Below, piece after piece: positions 8,819 through 16,820 of a stretch of DNA of 64,000 bases. The position numbers were made by a program, and so were the translations under genes. The stretch comes from Bacteroidia bacterium. GTDB lineage: Bacteria; Bacteroidota; Bacteroidia; B-17B0; Aurantibacillaceae. The notes under the pieces are model-generated. The model had not been told where the DNA came from. It searched no databases and saw only the letters and a program-made list of their open reading frames with translations. How positions within the stretch are numbered: the stretch's first letter is position 1; each line of letters begins with the position of its first letter. The stretch is taken from contig JAEUTO010000011.1 of NCBI GenBank assembly GCA_016787785.1, positions 62,001 through 126,000 on the forward strand. Reading direction: 5' to 3'.

Positions 8819-9604
8819 TTAATCTAACACCACCTTTTTAACTTGAGCATGTTTCCCTTGTTCTATCCTTACAAAATAAACACCTTTTGGATTTTTACTG
8901 ATATCAATTTCTTTATCGTAAGCACCAACAAAGTTTGGTAAATTTTCGCTGTATACTTTTTTACCTTCAACGTTTAAAATGGTTATTTCTGCATCTCCTT
9001 TTTCAGGTAAAGAAAAACTTAAATTAAATTTACCGTTGCTTGGGTTGGGATAAAAATTCATTTTATCTACCGCCAGCTTTCCATCTGTAGCGCTTGACTG
9101 ATTTATTTTTTTTAATTCTGTTGCATCGGCATCTGTGATCTTTACATTTTTGATCATGACTATTTTTGTTACTTTTTTCTCAGCCCTTTTATCGCTATCG
9201 CTTTTTCCGTCTTCGTTAACAATGATCATCTTTTGCACGCCTTTGGCATTTGCATCTACGCCTGCTTCTTTTAACGCTTTTGTAATTTCCTCGTCCATAT
9301 CGGCACCATCGCCTTTGTGAATGATCTTTATATCTGCATTTTCCCCATTCACCTCATTACCGTTAATAACAATTACTTTTTTCATTTTACCTTCCTCTCC
9401 AACCGAGATCTCTTCGATGTTTACAGTTCCATTATCAACGTTAATGGTAGAAGCATCATCGGTAGTGTAAGTAGTATCCGTCACCTTCTCAACACCATTA
9501 ATGTTCTCAATTTTTTTAATGTGTACTTTTGCCTGTTTTTTTTCTTGTGCCGTTACTAAAGCTGTGCTTAGTAATAAAGCGGCTGTAATTAGAGTTGTTT
9601 TCAT
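8819..9604 (-). CDS. Secreted protein with T9SS C-terminal sorting domain
   Basis: 261 aa. Signal peptide at 1-19 (MKTTLITAALLLSTALVTA). The middle section, about residues 20-180, is Lys/Asp/Glu/Val-rich and repetitive (KVIVINGNEV, KMIIVNEDG, KIVMIKNVKI) without a recognised domain. The end is a type A T9SS sorting domain: NFYPNPSNGKFNLSFSLPE...VYFVRIEQG...KKVVLD. The protein is therefore exported to the cell surface or released by T9SS. It is divergent from the histidine kinase gene at 9733, 128 bp away, and could be its regulatory target or a sensed partner, which is conjecture. Confidence 0.85.
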   Translation of the reverse strand: MKTTLITAALLLSTALVTAQEKKQAKVHIKKIENINGVEKVTDTTYTTDDASTINVDNGTVNIEEISVGEEGKMKKVIVINGNEVNGENADIKIIHKGDGADMDEEITKALKEAGVDANAKGVQKMIIVNEDGKSDSDKRAEKKVTKIVMIKNVKITDADATELKKINQSSATDGKLAVDKMNFYPNPSNGKFNLSFSLPEKGDAEITILNVEGKKVYSENLPNFVGAYDKEIDISKNPKGVYFVRIEQGKHAQVKKVVLD

Positions 9605-9632
9605 AATTTTATTTGTTTTATAATTTATACAA

Positions 9633-9640
9633 CAAAATTA
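9633..9640 (-). promoter_or_regulatory. -7 element of the T9SS cargo gene
   Basis: On the - strand this reads TAATTTTG, an exact TAnnTTTG match, 29 nt upstream of the ATG at 9604. No obvious -33 element was found. Confidence 0.45.
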
Positions 9641-9732
9641 CCTTTGGCTCAAGCGCAGCAGGGTTAAAGCGCGGTTAAACTTAGTTAAGGAAAAGTTAAA
9701 GTTAGTCCCAATGAGTTAAATAGTTCCTAAAT

Positions 9733-11310
9733 TTGGTACAGTTGAAGACCTCCAAACGTTATATCCCTATTTTAATTAGCCTGGCTTTGCTAAGCTTAAT
9801 TGCGTTGCAAATAGTTTGGTTGTTTTATGTTTACGAATACAAAAAACAGGAATTAAAAGACAATACCCGCGAAGCTGTTTTGGAAACAAGCGACCGTTTG
9901 CAACGTGATGAGAATGCCAAACTCATTATTAACAATATGGATTCTTTATTGCTAACCGACAACATAATTGGTGATGAGAAAAAAGGAGAGCTGCGCGTTA
10001 TTGTTTCTAACATTAAAAATAAATTTAAGATCGATACGCTTCGCCCGGGCGATCAGATCAACCAGGAGATCCGTATTGTGAATGATAGCTCTACCACCGT
10101 TGTAAAAATTGGTAACAACAAAAAACACAAGGTTATTATACATTCCGAATCGCTTACTGTTGCCGATCCAAAAAAGAAAGCAAAAGATCTGGAGCAAATA
10201 TTTTTAAAAATGGCCATCAACGCCAAAGACGCACAAAAAAATATTGATGCAAGAGTAGATTCTGCTGCGCTAAAAAAAGTTTTAAGAGACGAGCTTTTAA
10301 AACGCGGTATTGATCTGACGCCTGATTTTGGTGTTTCTTATTTTCCAAAAAATAACAGGCCGGGTTCTTTGCCGTACCATGTTGTTTATAATACGCCGGG
10401 CTATAAATACATTTTACCTGCTATGGTAAGCTTGCCGCTTTTTGAGGGCGATGTTTTTGGCGGCGATCTTTTAATTAAACTGGGTTACCGCCAGTCTACC
10501 ACCAATTTTATTATTAAACAAATGGCGGGCCTGCTTGCTTTATCTTTATTTATTACGTTGCTCATTGCTTTTGTGATGATCCATATTTTTCGCCGGATGC
10601 TAAGCCAGGAAAAATTGCATCAACTCAAGAACGATTTTATTAATAACATGACGCACGAATTAAAAACACCTATTGCCACTATTTCTTTAGCAACCGATGC
10701 CTTAAATAATCCGCTGGTAAAGAACGACGACGAAAAATATAAAAACTACACACGTATTTTAAAGGAAGAGAATTTTAAACTTAACAACCATGTGGAACGC
10801 GTGCTGCAAATGGCCCTGCTAGATAAAGGCGAACTGCAATTGAACAAACAACCTGTAGATCTTGTTGCTATTATACAAAATGCCATTGCCACCTTTAAAT
10901 TACAAGCGCAGCAGCAAAACGCCACCATCAACTTTACACCTTCGCAAAAAGAAATTATCATTACCGGCGATAAATATCATTTACTCACAGTCTTCTGTAA
11001 TTTAATTGACAACGCTCTAAAATATTCTGACAAAAATTGTGAGATCAGCATTTCTGCCGCGCAAAATTCAAGCGGCACCGCTGTTTTTATTAAAGATAAT
11101 GGCATGGGCATCGATCCTGCTTTACACGAAAAAGTATTTGAGAAATTTTACCGTGTGCAAGGCGGCAACCTGCACGATACAAAAGGTTTTGGTCTTGGTT
11201 TAAGTTATGTGCGTTCCATCATCACCGCACACAACGGTACCATCACGTTACAAAGCGAAAAAAACAAAGGCAGCGAATTTATTATAAAACTCAACAACTA
11301 TGCAAACTAA
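9733..11310 (+). CDS. Sensor histidine kinase
   Basis: 525 aa two-component sensor. Membrane segment 1 is near residues 11-31 and segment 2 near 260-285 (GLLALSLFITLLIAFVMIHIF), enclosing a periplasmic sensor region of about 225 residues with no recognised fold. The HisKA box is NNMTHELKTPIA with phosphoacceptor H308. HATPase motifs follow: N box (NLIDNALKYSD), G1 (DNGMGID), F box (FEKFYR) and G2 (GFGLGLSYVRSI). The start is TTG at 9733 or another TTG 9 nt later; no ATG is available. It overlaps the response regulator by 11 nt, giving a classical kinase-regulator operon. The signal is unknown. Confidence 0.93.
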   Translation: MVQLKTSKRYIPILISLALLSLIALQIVWLFYVYEYKKQELKDNTREAVLETSDRLQRDENAKLIINNMDSLLLTDNIIGDEKKGELRVIVSNIKNKFKIDTLRPGDQINQEIRIVNDSSTTVVKIGNNKKHKVIIHSESLTVADPKKKAKDLEQIFLKMAINAKDAQKNIDARVDSAALKKVLRDELLKRGIDLTPDFGVSYFPKNNRPGSLPYHVVYNTPGYKYILPAMVSLPLFEGDVFGGDLLIKLGYRQSTTNFIIKQMAGLLALSLFITLLIAFVMIHIFRRMLSQEKLHQLKNDFINNMTHELKTPIATISLATDALNNPLVKNDDEKYKNYTRILKEENFKLNNHVERVLQMALLDKGELQLNKQPVDLVAIIQNAIATFKLQAQQQNATINFTPSQKEIIITGDKYHLLTVFCNLIDNALKYSDKNCEISISAAQNSSGTAVFIKDNGMGIDPALHEKVFEKFYRVQGGNLHDTKGFGLGLSYVRSIITAHNGTITLQSEKNKGSEFIIKLNNYAN

Positions 11311-11986
11311 AATATTATTGGTTGAGGACGAAAAGAATTTTGGATCCATCCTTAAAGATTATTTAAAGATGAATGATTTTGCTGTTGAATGGTGCGAAGA
11401 TGGTGAACAAGGTTTGCAGGCATTTAAAACTTCTAAATTCGATCTCTGTATCATCGATGTGATGATGCCAAAAAAAGACGGCTTCACCCTAAGCACTGAA
11501 ATAAAAGCCATTAACAAAAACATTCCACTCCTTTTTCTTACCGCCCGCGGCATGCGGGAAGATATGATAAAAGGTTACAAATTGGGCGCTGCCGATTACA
11601 TTACCAAACCTTTTGATTCTGAATTGCTCTTATTAAAAATAAAAGCTATTTTAAATAACCAATCTAACAGCGCTAACGACAACGAATTTTTGCACCAGCT
11701 GGGCGAATTTAATTTTAACGCAAAGCTTCGCTCCCTTAAAAGAAAAGACCAGGAAATAAAACTCTCGCCCAAAGAAGCAGCGCTTTTAAATTTATTGTGC
11801 CAACACAAGAACGATGTGCTGCTTCGCGAAAAAGCCCTCAAACAAATATGGACTGAAGATAATTATTTTACTGCCCGCAGCATGGATGTTTACATCGTAA
11901 AGCTCCGCAAGTATTTATCTGCCGATGCTAATATTGAAATTAATAATTTGCACGGTAATGGTTATAGCCTTTTGGTAAAGGCATAG
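11300..11986 (+). CDS. OmpR/PhoB-type response regulator
   Basis: 228 aa. The receiver domain (1-120) has acidic residues E9/D10/E11, phosphoacceptor D53 (CIIDVMMP), T81 (FLTARG) and K103 (DYITKPF). A winged-helix DNA-binding domain follows (KLSPKEAALLNLLC ... ARSMDVYIVKLRKYL ... LHGNGYSLL). It is the cognate partner of the overlapping kinase. Targets are not known; the divergent T9SS gene at 8819-9604 is the nearest candidate. Confidence 0.95.
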   Translation: MQTKILLVEDEKNFGSILKDYLKMNDFAVEWCEDGEQGLQAFKTSKFDLCIIDVMMPKKDGFTLSTEIKAINKNIPLLFLTARGMREDMIKGYKLGAADYITKPFDSELLLLKIKAILNNQSNSANDNEFLHQLGEFNFNAKLRSLKRKDQEIKLSPKEAALLNLLCQHKNDVLLREKALKQIWTEDNYFTARSMDVYIVKLRKYLSADANIEINNLHGNGYSLLVKA

Positions 11987-12029
11987 CCTTTTTTAAAATC
12001 CTTTATATTTCTTTGCCTTTGGTCGAAAT

Positions 12030-12800
12030 CCCTTTATGTTTTTTCTGTCACTTTTGTAGCAGGGCAAATGTGTGGGACACATTTGAGCCAGCTTTGTGCG
12101 GCGGCACAATTCTTTTTCTTTACTTTTCCTTAGTCGAAAAGTAAACAAAAGACAAGGCAAAACGATCTTTCCCCACGCTCTTGATTTTTTTTGAAAAGCT
12201 AATAAAGTAAAAAATTCTGTTCCATTTTTTTAAGCGAGAACAGAATTTTAAACGACAAGCGCCTTTATCGCTTTTCTACAAAAAAATCAATTCACCCCTC
12301 CCACGCCAAGCGTTTTGCCGGGCCCACGCGCCGAAAACTCAAACATCCAGCCGCAGAATTCCCATCCGCAAAATCCGTACGCGTAAGCACACACAGCATA
12401 TTGGCCTCAAAGAAATTGCGATAGATTTGTGTTTTAATTTTCGTGACAGATTTTAAATGCATAAATAGCCAATGTATTTGAGCGGCATTGCTGCATTTAA
12501 AATCCTATGAGCCCGCGCTGTTTGAGCCACTCACACAGTATTTCTCAAATGTGGCGAGTTTGCGGGCGACCGCTTAAAATTAAAACTACAAATCGAGCAA
12601 TTTGTTTGTAAGCCTTGATTTTTTGGTTACTTTTTGATCAAGCAAAAAGTGACTCCAAAAATAAAGTTCAGAAATTTCCGGGATTTGATTTTTTGGTTGC
12701 CAACACACTGTCTCGCTCAATGCTTTGCATTACCGTGATCAAGCAAAAAGTGACGGCAAAAATAAAGTTCAGAAATTTCTTCTTGTGTGATTTTTTGATT
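12030..12800 (-). repeat. Modular structured intergenic element, copy B (inverted)
   Basis: This 770-nt copy is the reverse complement of copy C at 22045-22830 over nearly its whole length, including the composite left end with a second partial boundary. The core is 12413-12603 (191 nt). The variable half is a long nested hairpin with inner arms AAAATTCTGTTC/GAACAGAATTTT and outer arms GCTTTTC/GAAAAGC plus A/T tracts. At its far end it carries a small palindrome, CAAATGTGT-ggg-ACACATTTG (12065-12085). The rest of the 11987-12921 gap holds a terminator and a short GTGGTTAA repeat fragment (12880-12917). Confidence 0.8.
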
Positions 12801-12832
12801 GAAAAAGTAAAGCAAAAAATTATTTCTGCAAC

Positions 12833-12868
12833 AAAAAAGCCCGCTATTTCTAGCAGGCTTTCTTTTTT
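12833..12868 (-). terminator. Intrinsic terminator after the 706-aa T9SS gene
   Basis: Stem AAAGCCCGCTA...TAGCAGGCTTT with one bulge, flanked by A-run and T-run. It lies 54 nt downstream of the - strand stop at 12922. Confidence 0.75.
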
Positions 12869-12921
12869 AATTAAACTTGGAGTTCTTCGTGCCTTCTTAG
12901 TGGCCTCTGTGGTTAAGTAAA

Positions 12922-15042
12922 TTACTGTATAACCAATTTCTTAGTTGTAGTCAAACCACCATTCTTAACATTTACAAAGTAAATACCAGAATTTAAATTA
13001 GCAAGATCTACTTCAATTTGGTTTGAACCATATTGTGCTTTGTAAGAATTTTGTTTTACAACCTGTCCTGTATAATTTAAAACAGAGATCTCTAAATTAG
13101 ATGTAGCATCTAAATTTAAAGCAACTGTACATTTTTCGCTTGCAGGGTTTGGATACAATGCAAATTGTACTGCATCTTTTTTATTCTCGTTAAACCCGCC
13201 TGTAGGAGGAAAATAAAAAGTTAAATTCTCGGTAGAATAATAATGTGTGTTAGAACTACCTTGTATATACGGATTACTGTTTGTAACCGTTACAGGTATT
13301 TTTACAGTTACATTCATTCCACCACCTGTTGTAGGTGTTGTAACAGCAGCACCAGACTCCGGCGAAGTAAAGTGGAACATGGCTTTGCTGGCAACATTAG
13401 GATTAAAGCCTATTGCAGGTTTTGTAACATTTATTTCTGTTGGACTAATATTTGTACCATTTAAGATTGCATTAGACCACATTCTTGCTTTTACATTTGG
13501 TAAGTTATTCCATTTTTTACCTGCTTGTGTAAAGTTAGAATCCGATTCTGCCCATGTATAAGTAATAAATTGTCCATCAGGTGTTCTGCTAATTTGTATA
13601 CGCGAATCTGAAGTTACTTTACCTGCGTCATCATCCCAAGGGTTATCTGCAAAACCAGGATTACCCGAAACAGAGCTTGGCGCTTCGCTACCTAAAGAAT
13701 CGATGGTCATAAAACTCCATGCCGACGTTCCGTCTCCATAAAAATCATATAAGTAAGGGTGTTGGTTTGGGCCGTGTGGCCATGTGTATTCTTCTGAAGT
13801 ATAACCAGGCGTGAATGCTAACGAATCTACATCAGGACTAGAAGTACTTGCAATAACAGTTGCCATGTGCAATTTGTTATTAGCATCAACGGTCATATCA
13901 AATCCTTCGAAAGGATTAAAGAAAGGTATTACTAAACCAGGGTTTGCATTTGTTGGTGCTAATCTGTTTTTTATTAATTGGTAAGCAGGCGTATTAAAAT
14001 CAATACCCGGTAACAATGTCCACGATGTACCGCTGTTGGTAGTTTTGTAAACAATGGGTTGCCATCCTCTGTTAGATAAAGTTGCGCCTGTTCTGCTTCC
14101 TAAGAACACAACGTATCCCACTGTGCCGGCTTCGTTCCAGGCCATTGTAGCGTTTGAGTTCATTTGTAAGAACAGATCTGATTTTACAAGCACCGGTGGC
14201 ACTATCGAATCGGTGCTCCAGTTAAAGATCCCTGCATTAAAAACACCTTTTTGTATCACACAACCTCTTGCATCAACCGGTGCAGCATCCGGATCAGGAA
14301 TTAACTGACCCATAGATCTTACAGCACCATCATCCGTTGTTTGAAAACCGTATACCGGCCAATCGTTAGAATAAACGTTTGGTCCAAAAGGGCCGGCGGT
14401 GCTAAAAAATTGTTGTGCGCCCGGTGTTTGGCTGGCCACATTATTAAATACGGTAGAACCTTGTACTGCTAACTGTTTACTTGCAAAATAACTTCCACCC
14501 CAGTTACTGCCAACAATACATGGGCCCGAAGCTACAACATAAGCGTTGGCTACATTGGTATTTCCCGGTGCGCTATAAACGGCACCTTGTGGGTAACGGC
14601 CAGGGTTAGTGGCGTCAGACCAAAGGCAAGTACTATCCCAGTTGGCTCCCCAGTTGCTGCTAATCATAGCAACTATAACACCTGTATTATCTACAGGGCT
14701 ACCAACATAGGTAGAACTTTTACGGTGTATAAAAGAAACCACGTTTACATTATCATTATAGTGTAAAGGTCTTTCTGCATTTATAGTTACCCCATAAATA
14801 TTGGCCGAAGCCGAAAAAGGGTTAAAACTGGTAACGCTTGAGCTGCTCATTTGCACAGGTCCCGGTATGGGGTTATTGGCAACACCTGCTTTATTAACAT
14901 TAAGTCTGTCTTTTTCAAGAGCAGATTTATTTTTATTGGCCAGGCGTTGCTGCATATTAATAACGCTGGTTGCTTTTGCGCGCTCTTGTGCGTTAAAAGA
15001 AAGTACGCCAAGGGCCAAAATTGTGGTAAATAATTTAGTCAT
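12922..15042 (-). CDS. Large secreted T9SS cargo protein, beta-propeller-like
   Basis: 706 aa. Signal peptide at about 1-18 (MTKLFTTILALGVLSFNA). The long Asn/Gly/Thr-rich body contains several blocks such as DDGAVRSMGQLIPD, TTNSGTSWTLLPGIDF and WNNLPNVKARMWS that resemble BNR/sialidase-type propeller blades, but I cannot assign an enzyme. A proline/glycine linker (PPTGGFNENKKD) leads to a T9SS sorting domain: FALYPNPASEKCTVALNL...GIYFVNVKNGGLTTTKKLVIQ. It is probably surface-displayed or secreted. It is divergent from recA. Confidence 0.8.
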   Translation of the reverse strand: MTKLFTTILALGVLSFNAQERAKATSVINMQQRLANKNKSALEKDRLNVNKAGVANNPIPGPVQMSSSSVTSFNPFSASANIYGVTINAERPLHYNDNVNVVSFIHRKSSTYVGSPVDNTGVIVAMISSNWGANWDSTCLWSDATNPGRYPQGAVYSAPGNTNVANAYVVASGPCIVGSNWGGSYFASKQLAVQGSTVFNNVASQTPGAQQFFSTAGPFGPNVYSNDWPVYGFQTTDDGAVRSMGQLIPDPDAAPVDARGCVIQKGVFNAGIFNWSTDSIVPPVLVKSDLFLQMNSNATMAWNEAGTVGYVVFLGSRTGATLSNRGWQPIVYKTTNSGTSWTLLPGIDFNTPAYQLIKNRLAPTNANPGLVIPFFNPFEGFDMTVDANNKLHMATVIASTSSPDVDSLAFTPGYTSEEYTWPHGPNQHPYLYDFYGDGTSAWSFMTIDSLGSEAPSSVSGNPGFADNPWDDDAGKVTSDSRIQISRTPDGQFITYTWAESDSNFTQAGKKWNNLPNVKARMWSNAILNGTNISPTEINVTKPAIGFNPNVASKAMFHFTSPESGAAVTTPTTGGGMNVTVKIPVTVTNSNPYIQGSSNTHYYSTENLTFYFPPTGGFNENKKDAVQFALYPNPASEKCTVALNLDATSNLEISVLNYTGQVVKQNSYKAQYGSNQIEVDLANLNSGIYFVNVKNGGLTTTKKLVIQ

Positions 15043-15114
15043 GTTTCTTTGTTTTATATAGTAAAGATAAGGCTTTTGACCGTTATAATAACAATTTTTT
15101 AAAATACTACAATC

Positions 15115-15134
15115 TGTAGCAGGACATTGCTACA
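15115..15134. promoter_or_regulatory. Palindromic operator candidate upstream of recA
   Basis: TGTAGCA-N6-TGCTACA is a perfect interrupted palindrome, overlapped on its left by CTACA-atc-TGTAG. It ends 9 nt before the putative -7 element of recA, so a bound protein could block the promoter. A LexA-type or other SOS regulator is a natural guess, but no such regulator gene is in the window. Confidence 0.5.
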
Positions 15135-15143
15135 AAATGCGCA

Positions 15144-15151
15144 TACCTTTG
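15144..15151 (+). promoter_or_regulatory. recA -7 element (TACCTTTG)
   Basis: Exact TAnnTTTG match about 95 nt before the recA ATG, directly downstream of the palindrome at 15115-15134. No convincing -33 element at 19-20 bp. Confidence 0.5.
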
Positions 15152-15245
15152 TGTATAAGTTAGGGTAAAAAGTGGAGATGGGTTGCGGAGAAAGAAAAAA
15201 CAAGCTCTAACTTTATTTAAAGCGTAATCAAATAAACTATATATC

Positions 15246-16316
15246 ATGGCAAAGAAAAATGCAGAAGAAGTACTGGAAGATGTTTCGACGGGCTCAACAA
15301 CCAAAAAGACCGTTAATTCCGAAAAACTAAAAGCGCTTCAATTAACATTAGACAAATTAGAAAAAACATATGGTAAGGGTACCATTATGAAACTGGGCGA
15401 CACCAAGATCGAAGCCATAGAGGCTATCTCTACAGGCTCTTTAGGTTTGGATATTGCCCTGGGCATTGGTGGTTTACCAAAAGGACGTGTGGTTGAAATT
15501 TACGGACCAGAATCGTCAGGTAAAACAACCTTAGCTATACATGCTATTGCAAGCGTGCAAAAAGCCGGTGGCATTGCAGCCTTTATTGATGCAGAACATG
15601 CCTTTGATCGTTTTTATGCCGAGAAATTAGGAGTAGATACAGGGAGTTTATTGATCTCTCAGCCCGATAACGGCGAGCAGGCTTTAGAAATTGCCGATAA
15701 TTTAATACGTTCGGGTGCTGTTGATCTTGTGGTGGTAGACTCCGTTGCTGCGCTTACGCCAAAAGCCGAAATAGAAGGTGAAATGGGTGATAGCAGAATG
15801 GGTTTACAGGCACGTTTAATGAGCCAGGCCTTACGTAAATTAACCGGCACTATTAATAAAACAGGTTGCTGCTGTATTTTTATCAATCAGTTGCGCGAGA
15901 AGATCGGCATTATGTTTGGTAATCCTGAGACAACAACAGGTGGTAACGCTTTAAAATTCTACGCTTCGGTGCGTTTAGATATTCGCCGCATAAGCCAGTT
16001 AAAAGAAGGCGATGTGGTAATGGGTAACCGTGCACGCGTTAAGGTTATTAAAAATAAACTAGCGCCACCATTTCGTATGGCCGAGTTTGATATTATTTTT
16101 GGAGAAGGCATTAGTAAAGTGGGCGAGATAATTGATATTGGTGTTGAGAAGAACATTATTAAAAAAGCCGGTTCATGGTTTAGTTACGAGGACACCAAAT
16201 TAGGCCAGGGCCGCGACGCCGTAAAAGCCTTATTTGCTGAGAACCCCGATCTTGCACAAGAGATCGAAGATAAAATTAAAGCTGCTTTAATAGCAGAAGC
16301 TGCGCCAGCAGAGTAA
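15246..16316 (+). CDS. recA: Recombinase RecA
   Basis: 356 aa, usual length. RecA polymerises on single-stranded DNA, drives strand exchange, and in its activated form stimulates self-cleavage of LexA-family proteins. Walker A is GPESSGKTT (87-95). Also visible are FIDAEHAFD, Walker [13 protein letters not shown], the L1/L2 region ([43 protein letters not shown]) and an acidic Ala/Glu-rich tail. The N-terminal extension of about 20 Ser/Thr/Lys-rich residues is common in Bacteroidota. It is followed on the same strand by the MazG/DUF2075 gene run, whose large protein carries a RecA-responsive-type domain. Confidence 0.99.
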   Translation: MAKKNAEEVLEDVSTGSTTKKTVNSEKLKALQLTLDKLEKTYGKGTIMKLGDTKIEAIEAISTGSLGLDIALGIGGLPKGRVVEIYGPESSGKTTLAIHAIASVQKAGGIAAFIDAEHAFDRFYAEKLGVDTGSLLISQPDNGEQALEIADNLIRSGAVDLVVVDSVAALTPKAEIEGEMGDSRMGLQARLMSQALRKLTGTINKTGCCCIFINQLREKIGIMFGNPETTTGGNALKFYASVRLDIRRISQLKEGDVVMGNRARVKVIKNKLAPPFRMAEFDIIFGEGISKVGEIIDIGVEKNIIKKAGSWFSYEDTKLGQGRDAVKALFAENPDLAQEIEDKIKAALIAEAAPAE

Positions 16317-16425
16317 TTCAGCTGAGAATTGAATTATTGGCAGCCCTAAAACCATTGGGTTAATTGTAAAAAAGATTTGTTTAAATAAGCTACCCTTTCT
16401 GTAATGGATTGGGTGGTTTTTTTAT

Positions 16426-16456
16426 TTTGTGAAGCCGTAAAGCATTTGTATCTTTA
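16426..16456 (+). promoter_or_regulatory. Promoter of the MazG-DUF2075-HNH gene run
   Basis: TTTG (16426-16429), 19-bp spacer, TATCTTTA (16449-16456): seven of eight bases of the Bacteroidota -7 consensus with the correct spacing. Transcription would start near 16463, about 28 nt before the ATG at 16491. This makes the run independent of recA. No copy of the recA palindrome is present here. Confidence 0.6.
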
Positions 16457-16490
16457 AATCAAGTTGGCCAGGTAAAACTCAAAACAATCG

Positions 16491-16820
16491 ATGAAAGATA
16501 CCGAAGAAATAATAAAAGAGCTCGTTAAGTTCAGAAACGAACGTGACTGGGAGCAATTTCATAATCCTAAAGATTTAGCATTGGCTATAAATATCGAAGC
16601 GGGAGAACTGCTTGAGCTGTTTTTGTGGAAAAAAGCAGAAGAAGCAAATAAAGAAAAGATAAAAGAAGAATTGGCGGACATATTTTCATTTGCATTTTTG
16701 TTGGCAGATAAATATGGTTTTGATGTTAAAGAAATTGTTCTGGAAAAAATTAAATTAAACGGCGAAAAGTATCCGGTCGAAAAGGCCAAAGGCACTGCTA
16801 AAAAATATAACGAACTATGA
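16491..16820 (+). CDS. MazG-like nucleotide pyrophosphohydrolase
   Basis: 109 aa, all-alpha NTP pyrophosphatase of the MazG/RS21-C6 (dCTPase-like) type. Key features are FHNPKDLALAINIEAGELLELFLW with the E-x-x-E metal ligands (EAGELLE) and the second acidic pair in EELADIFSFAFLLADKYG (E..D). Such enzymes hydrolyse (d)NTPs to monophosphate plus pyrophosphate and may deplete or clean nucleotide pools. The stop overlaps the next start (ATGA at 16817), indicating translational coupling with the DUF2075 protein. The exact substrate is unknown. Confidence 0.9.
   Translation: MKDTEEIIKELVKFRNERDWEQFHNPKDLALAINIEAGELLELFLWKKAEEANKEKIKEELADIFSFAFLLADKYGFDVKEIVLEKIKLNGEKYPVEKAKGTAKKYNEL

Noticed and set aside
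12615-12920. 101-codon open frame on the + strand
   Set aside because: It translates the left boundary of copy B and the terminator of the 12922 gene; repeated peptide pieces (KVTAKIKFRN) come from the DNA repeat.
13247-13561. 104-codon open frame antisense to the large T9SS protein
   Set aside because: Antisense of a low-complexity Thr/Pro/Asn-rich region; the sense frame has signal peptide and sorting domain.
16317-16425. recA terminator
   Set aside because: Only weak pairing (TACCC...GGGT before a T-run near 16389-16422); not strong enough to list as a feature.
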